In this document: in pieces, positions 35,088-43,889 of the stretch
Layout of the letters: the number at the start of each line of letters is the position of its first letter
Position numbering within the stretch: the stretch's first letter is position 1
Source of the DNA: Fimbriimonadaceae bacterium
GTDB lineage: Bacteria > Armatimonadota > Fimbriimonadia > Fimbriimonadales > Fimbriimonadaceae
DNA: 64,000 nucleotides
Reading direction: 5' to 3'
NCBI GenBank assembly: GCA_019638795.1
Contig: JAHBTB010000003.1
Coordinates: forward strand, 112,295 to 176,294
Translations under genes and position numbers: made by a program
Notes under the pieces: generated by a model
What the model saw: the letters and a program-made list of their open reading frames with translations, nothing else
Database searches by the model: none
Told to the model about the DNA's origin: nothing

Positions 35088-37136
35088 TCACCAACGGCCG
35101 CGCAGCAGGGGCATGAACACACCGCCGACCACCGACCGGGCTTGGAAGCCCACCATCCGGCCCGTCTTGGTGTCGAACCAGTCGGTCATCGGCACCCGGC
35201 TTGGTGTCTCACGCAAGAACTTGACCATCGGCCGGCAAAGATCCTGCACGTCTTCCTTCTTGCCGGTCAAGGTCGACGTCCACACCACCCAATCGAGTTT
35301 GGTGTAGTCCTTCCGGCTGTCCAATGGAAGCCCGTACTTATTGAGTTTCTTCTTATAGAGGGCCATCTCGCTGGACTTGAGGCTGGCGGGAAACAGTCCG
35401 AGTCCCAACACGTCGTCCCAGGCGATGTTGTACTTCTGGCTCCAGGTGCCGGGGCGGTCGAAGGTCAGCTTCGTCGCGTCACCGTCCTTTGCCATCTCCA
35501 TCCACTTCGCCGCGTAGTCTTTCGCCACCTTCGCGTACTTGTCCGCCTCGTCGGCATGGCCCAGGTCACGGGCCAACTGGGCGTAAGCCCCTAGGGCGAC
35601 GATCGCCTTGGCGGAGAGGTTGATGTTGTGGGCGAGGTGTCCGGCAAAGTCGTCGGTGCAAAGCTGGTTCTCGGGGTCGAGTCCCTTCGCCTCAAGGTAC
35701 GCGGCCCATTTCTTAAGTTCAGACCAATACTCTTGGGCGAGCGACGGGGACTTCTCTGCCTTGGCCAAGGCGGCACAGAGGAGGATCATGTTCGCACTCT
35801 CCTCGACGGGCATTTGGTTTTCCTCCGTCTTCTCGCCGCCTCCGTACACCTGGCCGGTCGCCAAGGGATACGTGCCGATGTCGTGAGGCGCGAACGGGAA
35901 CTTCCACCGGTCGGTGGATGCGTATTCCAGCACGGGCAGGAGCATGGCCCGGCACAGTTCCGGCTGGAACGCCAGGAGTTGGGGGGCCATCGGATAGATG
36001 ACGTCCACCGTGGCGATACAACCGTTGCTGAAGTTCTCCTTCGGGAAGAGCATCGGACGGCCCTGCTTGTCGAGCGTGACCTTGCTCGCCGCCAGGCACT
36101 GTCGGTAGGCGAGGACACCGAGTGTCTTCAACTCTTCTCCGCCTTTGGCGACGCACTCCTCCGCCAGTTTGGCGTCAAACGCTTGTGCTTCCTTGGCCAG
36201 CTTGCTCTCTTCGACCATCGCTTTGCGGAGGATGCTGTTGACGTCCTCGCTATGCCGCCAAACCGCCTGTTGGTGGTCGCCGAGGAAGTTGATCGACTCG
36301 ATGTCGTCGTATGCCAGGTAGGCGGTCCAACTCTTGGAGGTCTGACCGACCGTCCCCAGGTCGGCGACCAGCGACACCGACGGCCAACCGTCCTGCACTT
36401 CACGCGGGAACTCGCTGGCCGCCATCGGCGTGGGGGTCTGTCCCCGGTCAAACTCGGCCCGGGCCAGGTCACCCGAGACAACCGCCGAGTTCACGCGGGG
36501 CGACTTCTTTGCGGCCAGATAGAGGTAGCCCCAGTCGATGCGCAGGTCGTCACCCTTGCGGCCAAGGACCTTCTGGTCCTTAGTGCCGACCCGGGACGCG
36601 ACCATCCCGTCAACGGCGTAGCGCTCGCCGACCACCTGCTGGTTAGGCCGGTCCACCGCCAACTCGGCGGTGGCGTCCAAGTAAATCTTCACCGGCCGCT
36701 TGGTGCCGTCGGTGGTCCGCACGGCGTACCGGAGATAGGTGACCGGCCGGGTCAGGCGGGCGAGGTCGCCGGGGTGGACGGGCGACAAAAACTCCAGCTT
36801 GACCTCGATCCCCGAGCCCCGGAACAGGTAGCGGGTCGCCGTCGCCGTCACTTCGCGGTCAACCTGCTTGAGCGTCGGCAACGCCGAGGGTGCCGCCCCC
36901 ATCAAGCGGTAGGTCCGCCCGTCGACCCGGACCATGCTCTGCAGGGCATGGACGGCGCCGGTCCAGTGGCGCGGCCAGTCGGCGTAGAGCTCGTCTGTCT
37001 CGCTCCAGATGCTGAAATAGGGGTCGTGGGCGACGAGGGGGACGGCGGGAAGCCGGCCGCTGATTGACGGGGAGTCCACTCCGACGGCGACGGCAAATGC
37101 CGCGAGACCAAGCATAGGCCCCATTTTACGCGGCAT
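35088..37136 (-). CDS. DUF4965/DUF5127/DUF1793 (glutaminase A-like) secreted protein
   Basis: About 682 residues. A signal-like N-terminus (GPMLGLAAFAVAVGVDSPS) is followed by the family opening RLPAVPLVAHDPYFSIWSETDELY with W-T-G near PRHWTGAVHALQSM (DUF4964/DUF5127), then a DUF4965 part and a C-terminal DUF1793-like toroid (FAPHDIGTYPLATGQVYGGG, EESANMILLCAALAKAEKS, DDFAGHLAHNINLSAKAIVA). Bacterial members are often labelled glutaminase but are usually placed with glycoside hydrolase-like enzymes, so the substrate is open. Starts at 37136 or 37124 are both possible. It lies downstream of no clear promoter. Confidence 0.85.
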   Translation of the reverse strand: MPRKMGPMLGLAAFAVAVGVDSPSISGRLPAVPLVAHDPYFSIWSETDELYADWPRHWTGAVHALQSMVRVDGRTYRLMGAAPSALPTLKQVDREVTATATRYLFRGSGIEVKLEFLSPVHPGDLARLTRPVTYLRYAVRTTDGTKRPVKIYLDATAELAVDRPNQQVVGERYAVDGMVASRVGTKDQKVLGRKGDDLRIDWGYLYLAAKKSPRVNSAVVSGDLARAEFDRGQTPTPMAASEFPREVQDGWPSVSLVADLGTVGQTSKSWTAYLAYDDIESINFLGDHQQAVWRHSEDVNSILRKAMVEESKLAKEAQAFDAKLAEECVAKGGEELKTLGVLAYRQCLAASKVTLDKQGRPMLFPKENFSNGCIATVDVIYPMAPQLLAFQPELCRAMLLPVLEYASTDRWKFPFAPHDIGTYPLATGQVYGGGEKTEENQMPVEESANMILLCAALAKAEKSPSLAQEYWSELKKWAAYLEAKGLDPENQLCTDDFAGHLAHNINLSAKAIVALGAYAQLARDLGHADEADKYAKVAKDYAAKWMEMAKDGDATKLTFDRPGTWSQKYNIAWDDVLGLGLFPASLKSSEMALYKKKLNKYGLPLDSRKDYTKLDWVVWTSTLTGKKEDVQDLCRPMVKFLRETPSRVPMTDWFDTKTGRMVGFQARSVVGGVFMPLLRGRW

Positions 37137-37296
37137 CTCACGATCGGGGCTTGCCCGAGGCACCGGGTCGTCTTGCCTGGTTCCCGAGCATCTGGTCTCA
37201 AGTTTCTGTCCCCCACTGAACGGCGGGCCGCCTTGACCGTCACCAGGGACAAGCCCGGATCAAACGGGCTGGGTAACCAGACAGGAGACCAACAGA

Positions 37297-37824
37297 ATGA
37301 AGACACTCACTTTGACCGCTGCGTGCTTGATCCTCGCCGTGACGTCGGCCAACGTCGCCCTGGCCCAACGGGCCCCGGGCCATGCCAACCCCAAGGCCGA
37401 CCACCACCGGGTGGACCCCAGTGACGCCCTGATGCGCCAGGCCGCCAAGGAAATCCAGAAAGCCCACGGGATCCTCCAACACGCCCTGCCGATTTACAGC
37501 GGGCACCGCGTGAACGCGATGGTGGACTGCGTCGAGGCGGACAAACAGATCGCCCTCGGCTTGCGCTACGACCGACGCCACAACGAAGGCCAAGCTCCGG
37601 CCAACACCCCGGACAACGCCTCGCCAAGCCGCTACACGAAGGAGCAAGTGGCCAAGAGCAACAACATGCTCAAGAAGGCCGCCGAGGTCCTGGCCCATGC
37701 CAAGGAGAAGCTCTCGAAGGGCAACAACGAGTACGGCGGGCACCGGGTCGAGGCGATCAAGCAGGTCGACCAGGCATTGGCCCAGATCCGCCAGGCCCTT
37801 GCCTCCCTGGACCACCGCCCCTAA
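37297..37824 (+). CDS. Secreted protein with two related helical Y-G-H-R-V repeats
   Basis: A 175-residue exported protein with signal peptide (MKTLTLTAACLILAVTSA, cleaved near ALA-QR). The mature part carries two related units. The first is near residues 50-95 (QKAHGILQHALPIYSGHRVN then DCVEADKQIALGL). The second is near 130-168 (KAAEVLAHAKEKL, EYGGHRVEAIKQVDQALAQI). Each has a helix, a [YS]-x-GHRV turn and a second helix. This suggests a duplicated helical hairpin with a conserved His-Arg pair. The AGGAG about ten bases before the ATG supports the start. Function is unknown. Not recognised as any named family. Confidence 0.75.
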   Translation: MKTLTLTAACLILAVTSANVALAQRAPGHANPKADHHRVDPSDALMRQAAKEIQKAHGILQHALPIYSGHRVNAMVDCVEADKQIALGLRYDRRHNEGQAPANTPDNASPSRYTKEQVAKSNNMLKKAAEVLAHAKEKLSKGNNEYGGHRVEAIKQVDQALAQIRQALASLDHRP

Positions 37825-38429
37825 GCCGGGGCCGCACCGGGACGGGTCCCGGGCTTGGTGACCGGCACCGCCGCCAGCCAGTCCGGGACATCGTCCGGAG
37901 CATACGACTCGGCCTCGACCCTATACGCCGCATAGGTCGGCGCCCCGAACCCTGGGTCGGCCGTCGAACGGTCGATCAGGACACCGACCCCGACGCACAC
38001 GCCACCCGCAGACCGCACCACTTCGATCGTCTCACGGACAGAGAGACCCGTCGTCAGGACGTCGTCGACGACAAGTGTCTTGGCACCCGGGGCCACCGTC
38101 GCGCCCCGACGGACCACCTTTCTGCCCTCCACACTCTCGACGTACAGGGCCGGGACACCCAGTTGACGGGCGACCTCAAAGGCGATGATGATCCCCCCCG
38201 TGGTCGGGCCGGCGACCAGCTCGATCCCGGCCGTGCGGAAGTGGTCGGCGACCGCCGTGCAGAGGGCCGAGAGCACGTCTGGACGCTCCAACACTCGGAA
38301 CTTCTCAAAGTAGACGTCGCTATGCCGGCCGCTCGTCAGCAGGAAATGCCCGTGGAGGACGGCCCCACTCGATTCCAGCAGGGCACCGAGGTCAACCGAC
38401 GGTGGAGTAGGGGGCAATGTCTCGGACAA
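37821..38429 (-). CDS. pyrE: Orotate phosphoribosyltransferase
   Basis: About 202 residues, converting orotate and PRPP to OMP in pyrimidine synthesis. It has GHFLLTSGRHSDVYFEKFRV at the substrate loop, AGPTTGGIIIAFEVARQLG and the PRPP-binding TLVVDDVLTTGLSVRETIE. The C-terminal 40 residues are variable. Its stop overlaps that of the convergent gene, and its 5' end overlaps the panD 3' end by about 38 bp on the same strand, so panD-pyrE are probably co-transcribed. Confidence 0.92.
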   Translation of the reverse strand: MSETLPPTPPSVDLGALLESSGAVLHGHFLLTSGRHSDVYFEKFRVLERPDVLSALCTAVADHFRTAGIELVAGPTTGGIIIAFEVARQLGVPALYVESVEGRKVVRRGATVAPGAKTLVVDDVLTTGLSVRETIEVVRSAGGVCVGVGVLIDRSTADPGFGAPTYAAYRVEAESYAPDDVPDWLAAVPVTKPGTRPGAAPA

Positions 38430-38754
38430 TGTTGTTCTCTTCGTCCAACAGGACGACCTGAGGGGTCACCGGCTCGTCACTCAGGCAGAAGGACGCGACG
38501 ACGATCCGGTCGCCGGGCTGGAAGAAGTGGGCTGCCCCGCCGTTAAGCCCGACACAACCCTTGGGGCCGGAAAAGACATAGGTTTCGATCCGCGACTTGT
38601 GGTCGACGGCCCAGACGTGGACCGCCTCGCCCTCCATCAGGCCGACGGCCTTCATGAGTTCGCCGTCGATCTGGATGCTGCCGACGTACTCGGGGTCAGC
38701 GTACGTGACCCGCGCGTGGTGCAGTTTCGACTTCAGGAGTTGGTTCAGACGCAT
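38392..38754 (-). CDS. panD: Aspartate 1-decarboxylase (pyruvoyl enzyme)
   Basis: About 120 residues, making beta-alanine for pantothenate. It starts MRLNQLLKSKLHHARVTYAD and has the self-cleavage site YVGS-I, where the Gly24-Ser25 bond is broken to form the pyruvoyl group. The conserved G-x-x-GCVGLNGGAAHFFQPGD follows. The start codon must be this ATG because the N-terminal Lys/His residues are part of the fold. Thus panD begins 59 bp inside the ccmF gene. The partner genes panB-panC are 8 kb away. Confidence 0.95.
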   Translation of the reverse strand: MRLNQLLKSKLHHARVTYADPEYVGSIQIDGELMKAVGLMEGEAVHVWAVDHKSRIETYVFSGPKGCVGLNGGAAHFFQPGDRIVVASFCLSDEPVTPQVVLLDEENNIVRDIAPYSTVG

Positions 38755-41104
38755 CGACTTCGGCTTCGGGCTCTTGGTCGTCGTCGGTGGGGCGCTTGCG
38801 GTCGGACCGACGTCCCCAAGCGGCGACCAGCCCGCCGAGGGTCATGATACCGACCCCACCCCAAACCGCCCGGACCAACGGTTTATAGAAGACTTCGACC
38901 GGATACGCCGGGCTCCGGAACATGATCTGCACCATGGCGGACTTGTCTTTGGCGTCCATGCCCACCAGCCGAAGGGCGTACCGCTCACTGATCGGGACGT
39001 CGACGTAGCTGAAACCACCCTCTCCCTTCAGCATCAGGCTGGGCGACCCCTTCGACTCGCCTTCGGGCGTCAGGATGTTGAAGTCGGCGTAAAAGGTAGA
39101 GCCTGCCTGCCCGACCGGGCCCTCGTGGCGCATACCCGTGTACCGGAAGCCTAGGTCGTGGAACGTGCCGACCTGCCCTTTCTGGAGGCGGAGCGGGTCC
39201 GACGCTTCAAGGCTGGGTTCGTGGATCGTGAAGTAGAGGTCGTGCAGCCAAAAGCTCTCGACCCACGGCCAAGTCATCGGGGTCGGCTTGTCGTTCATCA
39301 TCGTCAAGTACATGCCCGGCTTGGCCTGGAACTTCCCTTCCGGGCCGGTGACGTCGATGACGACACGGTTGTGGCGGTCGGCAAAACTCCCCGTCGGGCC
39401 GACAAGGCGCATCGTCCGTCCGAAGAAATTGGCGTCCGTCACCCGGTCGACCATGACGACCTCCTTCTTCTCGAAGCCACGCGAGAAAACGAGCCCGAGG
39501 AGCGCGGTCGCGAGACCGACATGGGTCAGGTAACCCCCCGCCGACTTCCAGGAACCCCGGAACGACTCGACAAGCCTCCAGACGTTGGCGACGAGGGCGA
39601 ACAGACAAAGGAACGACAGGAAGACGACCCATGGCGTCGCGGGCACCGAGAAGCCGGGCGTGAACGCGATCGTCCTGGACTCGTCGGCGAGGAAGCCCTG
39701 GTCACCTCGCTTGACCCACAAGAGCAGACAACCCGACAGGCCGACCGCGACCGCCAAAGAGTTCGACAGCTTGGCGAAAACGGCCTTGAACCCGGTTCCC
39801 CGCCAGGTGAGGAACGGGGCGACCGCGATCATCAGCATGATCGGCACAAAGGGGTAGCTCAGGACCTGGTGGTACAGGTGCTCTTCCACCACCTTGGGCT
39901 TTTGCCCGGCCAGGCTCTGGAACAACGGCACGCTCATGCCCACCGCCGCGATCACGCCGAACGTGCACAAGAGCCAGATGCCGACTTGGTAGAAAGTGTC
40001 CCTCGTCCAGAAGGCCGGCTTGGTGGCCAGTTCGCCGGCCGCCGCGGCCAGCCCACGGTAGTTCCTCGCGAAGATGACGCCGAACGCCACCGCGGCCAGA
40101 CTGCCGACGCTGACGAGGATCCACAACGCCGACCTGTCCATCTCGGCGAAGCTGTGGACGCTGGTGTCACCCAGGAACCCGCTTCGGGTCAAAAAGGTGC
40201 CGTACACGAAGCTGACGAACGGCAGGGCGCCGCCGATCAGGTTGGTCAGGTGGCCACGGCGCTTCGCCGCCTGCAGGAACGCCCCGTGGACAAAAGCGGC
40301 CACCGCGACCCAGGGGACAAAGCTCGTGTTCTCGACCGGGTCCCACATCCAGAACCCGCCCCAGCCGAGGGTCTCGTAAGCCCAAAAACCGCCCATGCAG
40401 AGACCCAGCCCCAGCAAGGACAGGCTGACCAGCGCCCACGGACGGACCAGGGGCAACCAACTGTGAGGGTCTCGGCGGACCGTGGCGGCGGTCGCCCAGG
40501 CGAAGAGGGCGGCCAGCGAACCAAAGCCCAGAAAGATCGTCGGCGGGTGGATGACCACCCAGTAGTTGAGAAGGGACGGGGCGAGGCCGCGCCCGTCGGG
40601 CGGCACCAGCCACTTACCGTCGATCAAGTCGATAGGCTTGAACGGCGACTCGAAAGCGAGAATGCCGACCAGAGCGGCGAGAAACAGCGTGTAGACGATG
40701 CTGAACCAGCGCCGGTCCACCCCGGTGCGTGGCCCGACGAGCAGGAAGAACACCGCCGACGTCACCGCCCACAGGAGGAACGACCCCTCCTGACCACTCC
40801 AGATCCCCGCGATCTTGTACTGGAGCTCATGGTCACGGGCCGCATGGGCGAACACGTACTGGAACTGGAACTGGTCGGTGACAAAGAGGACGCCGACGCA
40901 CGCGAAAGCGGCAAAGAGTGCCACCGCCCCGAAGAGTCCTGCCCACCGGGCCGACCTCTCCCGGTCAGGGTGCTGCGACGACGTCCACCAGAGGAAGGCC
41001 GCGGCGACGAACGCGACCACCGAGAGCAACACGGCCCCTTGACCCGTCTGCGCCACCGCCGCAGCCCAGGCAGGCGCTTCCTTCAGGTCGGCAAAGTCTT
41101 GCAT
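38696..41104 (-). CDS. ccmF: Cytochrome c maturation protein CcmF
   Basis: About 802 residues with some fourteen membrane spans, the heme lyase core of System I cytochrome c maturation. The heme-handling WWD-type region reads WAYETLGWGGFWMWDPVENT. The tract KIAGIWSGQEGSFLLWAVTS and several conserved His residues (NYWVVIHPPTIFLGF) are present. The tail is acidic and low-complexity (DDDQEPEAEVDASEPTPEVE) and its last 19 codons overlap panD. No ccmE, ccmG or ccmH is adjacent. The ATG at 41104 is used; a TAGAAT hexamer about 38 bp upstream is a possible -10. Confidence 0.94.
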   Translation of the reverse strand: MQDFADLKEAPAWAAAVAQTGQGAVLLSVVAFVAAAFLWWTSSQHPDRERSARWAGLFGAVALFAAFACVGVLFVTDQFQFQYVFAHAARDHELQYKIAGIWSGQEGSFLLWAVTSAVFFLLVGPRTGVDRRWFSIVYTLFLAALVGILAFESPFKPIDLIDGKWLVPPDGRGLAPSLLNYWVVIHPPTIFLGFGSLAALFAWATAATVRRDPHSWLPLVRPWALVSLSLLGLGLCMGGFWAYETLGWGGFWMWDPVENTSFVPWVAVAAFVHGAFLQAAKRRGHLTNLIGGALPFVSFVYGTFLTRSGFLGDTSVHSFAEMDRSALWILVSVGSLAAVAFGVIFARNYRGLAAAAGELATKPAFWTRDTFYQVGIWLLCTFGVIAAVGMSVPLFQSLAGQKPKVVEEHLYHQVLSYPFVPIMLMIAVAPFLTWRGTGFKAVFAKLSNSLAVAVGLSGCLLLWVKRGDQGFLADESRTIAFTPGFSVPATPWVVFLSFLCLFALVANVWRLVESFRGSWKSAGGYLTHVGLATALLGLVFSRGFEKKEVVMVDRVTDANFFGRTMRLVGPTGSFADRHNRVVIDVTGPEGKFQAKPGMYLTMMNDKPTPMTWPWVESFWLHDLYFTIHEPSLEASDPLRLQKGQVGTFHDLGFRYTGMRHEGPVGQAGSTFYADFNILTPEGESKGSPSLMLKGEGGFSYVDVPISERYALRLVGMDAKDKSAMVQIMFRSPAYPVEVFYKPLVRAVWGGVGIMTLGGLVAAWGRRSDRKRPTDDDQEPEAEVDASEPTPEVETAPRAGHVR

Positions 41105-41213
41105 GCGCTACGTTCCAGAGGCCCTGCCCCGCTCCCCCAATTCTACGCCACCCGGTCCGGGGGCCGACCTTGCCAGGGACTACTTGGCCAAGGAACTCTG
41201 CTGACCAAGGGAT

Positions 41214-41289
41214 TGGCCCGGGCGGAGGGATTCGAACCCCCGACACCCAGTTCCGAAGACTGGTGCTCTATCCACTGAGCTACGCCCGG
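41214..41289 (-). tRNA. tRNA-Arg (anticodon TCG)
   Basis: A 76-nt cloverleaf with CCA encoded. Acceptor CCGGGCG/CGCCCGG, discriminator G, D-arm GCTC...GAGC, anticodon stem CCAGT/ACTGG with loop CTTCGGA (anticodon TCG) and T-loop TTCGAAT are all present. Confidence 0.96.
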
Positions 41290-41328
41290 CCGCGCGGAGG
41301 ATACCCGTGGCAGGCAGGCTGAACCAGG

Positions 41329-41334
41329 TAGAAC
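41329..41334 (+). promoter_or_regulatory. Candidate -10 (TAGAAC), leaderless start of the alpha/beta hydrolase
   Basis: Seven bases before the GTG at 41342; same hexamer and spacing as at 13025. Confidence 0.4.
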
Positions 41335-41341
41335 CGTCCCC

Positions 41342-42103
41342 GTGACAGCCCTGCGCGAGCGACTGGCCGTCCCTGGGCGGGCCGACCTGCCCTTCGACTT
41401 CACCCGCCCCGAATCGGCGACGCCCCTCCCCTTGGTCGTCTACGTCCATGGGGGCGGTTGGATCACGGGCGACCTGACGATGTTCGCCGAGGAGGCGGTG
41501 TGGGCGGCTGGCAACGGCCTCGCCGCCGCCTGCGTCAGCTACCGCCTCGCCCCGCTCCACACCTTCCCTGCCGCCGTCGCCGACATCCAGGCGTTTGTCC
41601 GCCATGCCCGCACCGACGCCGACCGGCTCGGTGTCGACCGGGGCCGGATCATCGTCGTCGGCAATTCGGCGGGCGGCTACCTGGCGGCCATGGCCGGACT
41701 CTGCGCGACCGACTTCGGCACCGGAGGCCCGGCGGAACGGGCCGACGCGGTGGTCAGCCTTTCCGGCATCAGCGACATCCGCGACCCCGAGATGACCGCC
41801 GAGCCGATCGCGATGTCGTTTGTCGAGCAGTTCCTCGGCGGCCCTTATGCCGCCCTGCCGGAGTCGTACACCCAGGCCAGCCCGGTGACCCATGTCGGGC
41901 CTGGCGCACCGCCATTCCTCGTCGTCCACGGCGACGACGACGAGATCGTCCCGGTCCAGCAGTCCCGTCACCTGGTGGAGAGGCTGCGGGAAGCGGGTGC
42001 ATCAGTCGACTACCACGAACTGCCCGGCGAGGGTCATGCCTACACCTTGCCGGCGTGGCTCGGAATCCGTGAAATGGTCCTGGAGTTTGTGAGGTCACGA
42101 TGA
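41342..42103 (+). CDS. Alpha/beta hydrolase (hormone-sensitive-lipase/BD-FAE type)
   Basis: About 253 residues. The HGGGW oxyanion block (VYVHGGGWITGD) is at residues 34-43. The nucleophile is in GNSAGGYLAAM, the Asp in VVHGDDDEIVPV and the His in LPGEGHAYTLP. This fits the HSL/BD-FAE esterases, cytoplasmic here because no signal peptide is visible. It starts with GTG. Its stop overlaps the threonine aldolase ATG (ATGA), so the two are coupled. Confidence 0.88.
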   Translation: MTALRERLAVPGRADLPFDFTRPESATPLPLVVYVHGGGWITGDLTMFAEEAVWAAGNGLAAACVSYRLAPLHTFPAAVADIQAFVRHARTDADRLGVDRGRIIVVGNSAGGYLAAMAGLCATDFGTGGPAERADAVVSLSGISDIRDPEMTAEPIAMSFVEQFLGGPYAALPESYTQASPVTHVGPGAPPFLVVHGDDDEIVPVQQSRHLVERLREAGASVDYHELPGEGHAYTLPAWLGIREMVLEFVRSR

Positions 42104-43116
42104 CCGTCGACCTGCGCAGCGACACGGTGACCCGTCCGACACCGGAGATGATGGCGGCGATCGCCACGGCTCCGGTCGGCGACGACGTCTTGGGCGACGA
42201 CCCGACCGTGACCCGGCTCGAAGAAGTGGCCGCCCAGATGACCGCCAAGGAGGCCGCAGTCTTCGTCCCCAGCGGCACGATGGGCAACCAGATCGCCCTG
42301 GCCAGCTGGACCAAGCCAGGGGACAGCGTCCTCATCGACGACGACGCCCACGTCCTTTACTACGAGTGCGGCGCACCGGCCGTCCTGTCGGGCGTCGTCC
42401 TCCGGGGCGTGACTTCGACGGACGGACGGATGAGGGTCGAGGACCTGGAAGCCAAGCGGCTTCGGCCCGACATCCACACGCCGGGGACGACGCTCCTGTG
42501 TCTGGAGAACACCCACATGAGGTCGGGTGGCGTGCCCCAGACCGTCGAGACCCACCGGGCTTACCGGGCGTTCGCCGTCGAGCACGGCCTTCGCGTCCAC
42601 CTCGACGGGGCCCGCGTCTGTAACGCCGCCGTGGCCCTCGGCGTGCCCTTGTCGGCGATCACCGCGCATGTCGACTCGGTCACGGTCTGCCTGAGCAAGG
42701 GCTTGGCGTCGCCGGTCGGCACCGTCCTGTGCGGCCCGGCCGACTTTATCGGTCGCGCGCGGCAGTGGCGGAAGCGGTTGGGCGGAGGCATGCGCCAGGC
42801 GGGGATCCTCGCCGCCTGCGGCATCGTCTCGCTGACGAAAATGGTGGACCGCCTGGCCGAAGACCATGCCCGGGCGAGGCGGCTCGCGTCTCTTTTGACC
42901 AGCCTACCCGGACTCGCGCCGCTCGACCCCCCCACCAACATCCTCATGGTGGACACCGAGGCACCCGCCGCCGGTTGGGGGGAGAAACTCCGCGAAAGCG
43001 GTGTCCTCTGCCTTCCGGTCGGCCCGAACCGGCTCAGGCTGGTCTTTCACAACGACGTGGGCGACGAGGCGGTCGACAAGGCCGCCGACGTGTTCCGCCG
43101 ATTGGCGTCGCCCTAG
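42100..43116 (+). CDS. Low-specificity L-threonine aldolase (PLP)
   Basis: About 338 residues, cleaving threonine/allo-threonine to glycine and acetaldehyde. Family blocks: VDLRSDTVTRPTPEM, GDDVLGDDPTVTRLE, VPSGTMGNQIAL, ENTHMRSGG, the substrate-binding HLDGARVCNAAVALG and the PLP lysine in CLSKGLASPVGTVL. The C-terminus RLVFHNDVGDEAVDKA is typical. Its stop shares CTAG with the convergent nuclease gene. Functional coupling to the upstream esterase is unclear. Confidence 0.94.
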   Translation: MTVDLRSDTVTRPTPEMMAAIATAPVGDDVLGDDPTVTRLEEVAAQMTAKEAAVFVPSGTMGNQIALASWTKPGDSVLIDDDAHVLYYECGAPAVLSGVVLRGVTSTDGRMRVEDLEAKRLRPDIHTPGTTLLCLENTHMRSGGVPQTVETHRAYRAFAVEHGLRVHLDGARVCNAAVALGVPLSAITAHVDSVTVCLSKGLASPVGTVLCGPADFIGRARQWRKRLGGGMRQAGILAACGIVSLTKMVDRLAEDHARARRLASLLTSLPGLAPLDPPTNILMVDTEAPAAGWGEKLRESGVLCLPVGPNRLRLVFHNDVGDEAVDKAADVFRRLASP

Positions 43117-43877
43117 AGGGCGGCCAGGCCTGCCGCCGCGACCAGGCCCCGCTTTGACCGGTCGTAAGCGATCCGGGCCAGGGCCTTCATGTTGACGACG
43201 TCCTCTTTGTTGTAGGCGGTCAAGACGCGCAGGGCCTCTTCGTCACCCCGGTTGTGCATACGCCAAAGGCGGATCGCGTCCCTCCCCGTCAGGCCGTCGG
43301 TGTCGTCACTGCGACAGATGCCCATCTGGCGCTCGATCTTTTTGAGCCCGCCCCGGACACCCAGGTTCTTGAACAGGGGGCAGAGGTCCAAGTGGATCTG
43401 GTCGTAGGCAAGTTGGGGGAACGCCTTCCGAAGCACGGGGACGTCGAAGCCTGCCCCGAAAAAGGTCACCAGCATGCCGCACTCCGCCATCATCTCCGGG
43501 AACCGCTCAAGGTCCCTTCCCTGCACCAGGCAGGTGAAGTCGTACCCGTCGTAGAGGCCGACCATGGTGATGGACGCGCCGCTGTTGCCTCCGTCGGTCT
43601 CGATGTCCAGATAGAGGGTGCGGTCCTGGAACTCCTCCCACGCCCGCCAGGCGTTGGTCAGGCCCAGGGCCTCGGAGAAGAACCGGTGGTCACGCTTGGC
43701 CAAGGCTTCGGCCGACCATGTGACGACGTCGCGGACCAAGCCCCGGTCGGCGGTGCCGACCCGGTAAGCACCTGGATCGGCCAAGTAGGCGTCCCACGTG
43801 GTGCATCCTTGCTGCCACAGAGAAGCCTCCGTCGTCGAGCCGATACCCGGGACATGGCAGAAGGTGCTCCGGAGCAC
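43113..43877 (-). CDS. Ribonuclease H-fold exonuclease (YprB-like)
   Basis: About 254 residues. An N-terminal HhH-like part (HVPGIGSTTEASLWQQGCTTWDAYL) precedes a DnaQ/RNase H-like domain: LYLDIETDG (metal-binding D-x-E), TFFGAGFDVPVLRKAF, HLDLCPLFKNLG and the C-terminal YNKEDVVNMKALARIAYD with D-x3-N. This matches the YprB/COG3359 group. The target nucleic acid is unknown. It starts with GTG at 43877, with TAGGCG six bases before it and no ribosome-binding site. Confidence 0.82.
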   Translation of the reverse strand: MLRSTFCHVPGIGSTTEASLWQQGCTTWDAYLADPGAYRVGTADRGLVRDVVTWSAEALAKRDHRFFSEALGLTNAWRAWEEFQDRTLYLDIETDGGNSGASITMVGLYDGYDFTCLVQGRDLERFPEMMAECGMLVTFFGAGFDVPVLRKAFPQLAYDQIHLDLCPLFKNLGVRGGLKKIERQMGICRSDDTDGLTGRDAIRLWRMHNRGDEEALRVLTAYNKEDVVNMKALARIAYDRSKRGLVAAAGLAAL

Positions 43878-43883
43878 CTCGCC

Positions 43884-43889
43884 CGCCTA
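43884..43889 (-). promoter_or_regulatory. Candidate -10 (TAGGCG), leaderless start of the RNase H-fold gene
   Basis: Six bases before the GTG at 43877. The match to TAnnnT is imperfect. Confidence 0.3.

Noticed and set aside
39158-41278. A 706-codon plus-strand open frame antisense to ccmF
   Set aside because: The minus frame is a clear CcmF with membrane spans and heme motif. The plus frame is charged, low-complexity and ends in tRNA-Arg, as expected for an antisense shadow in GC-rich DNA.
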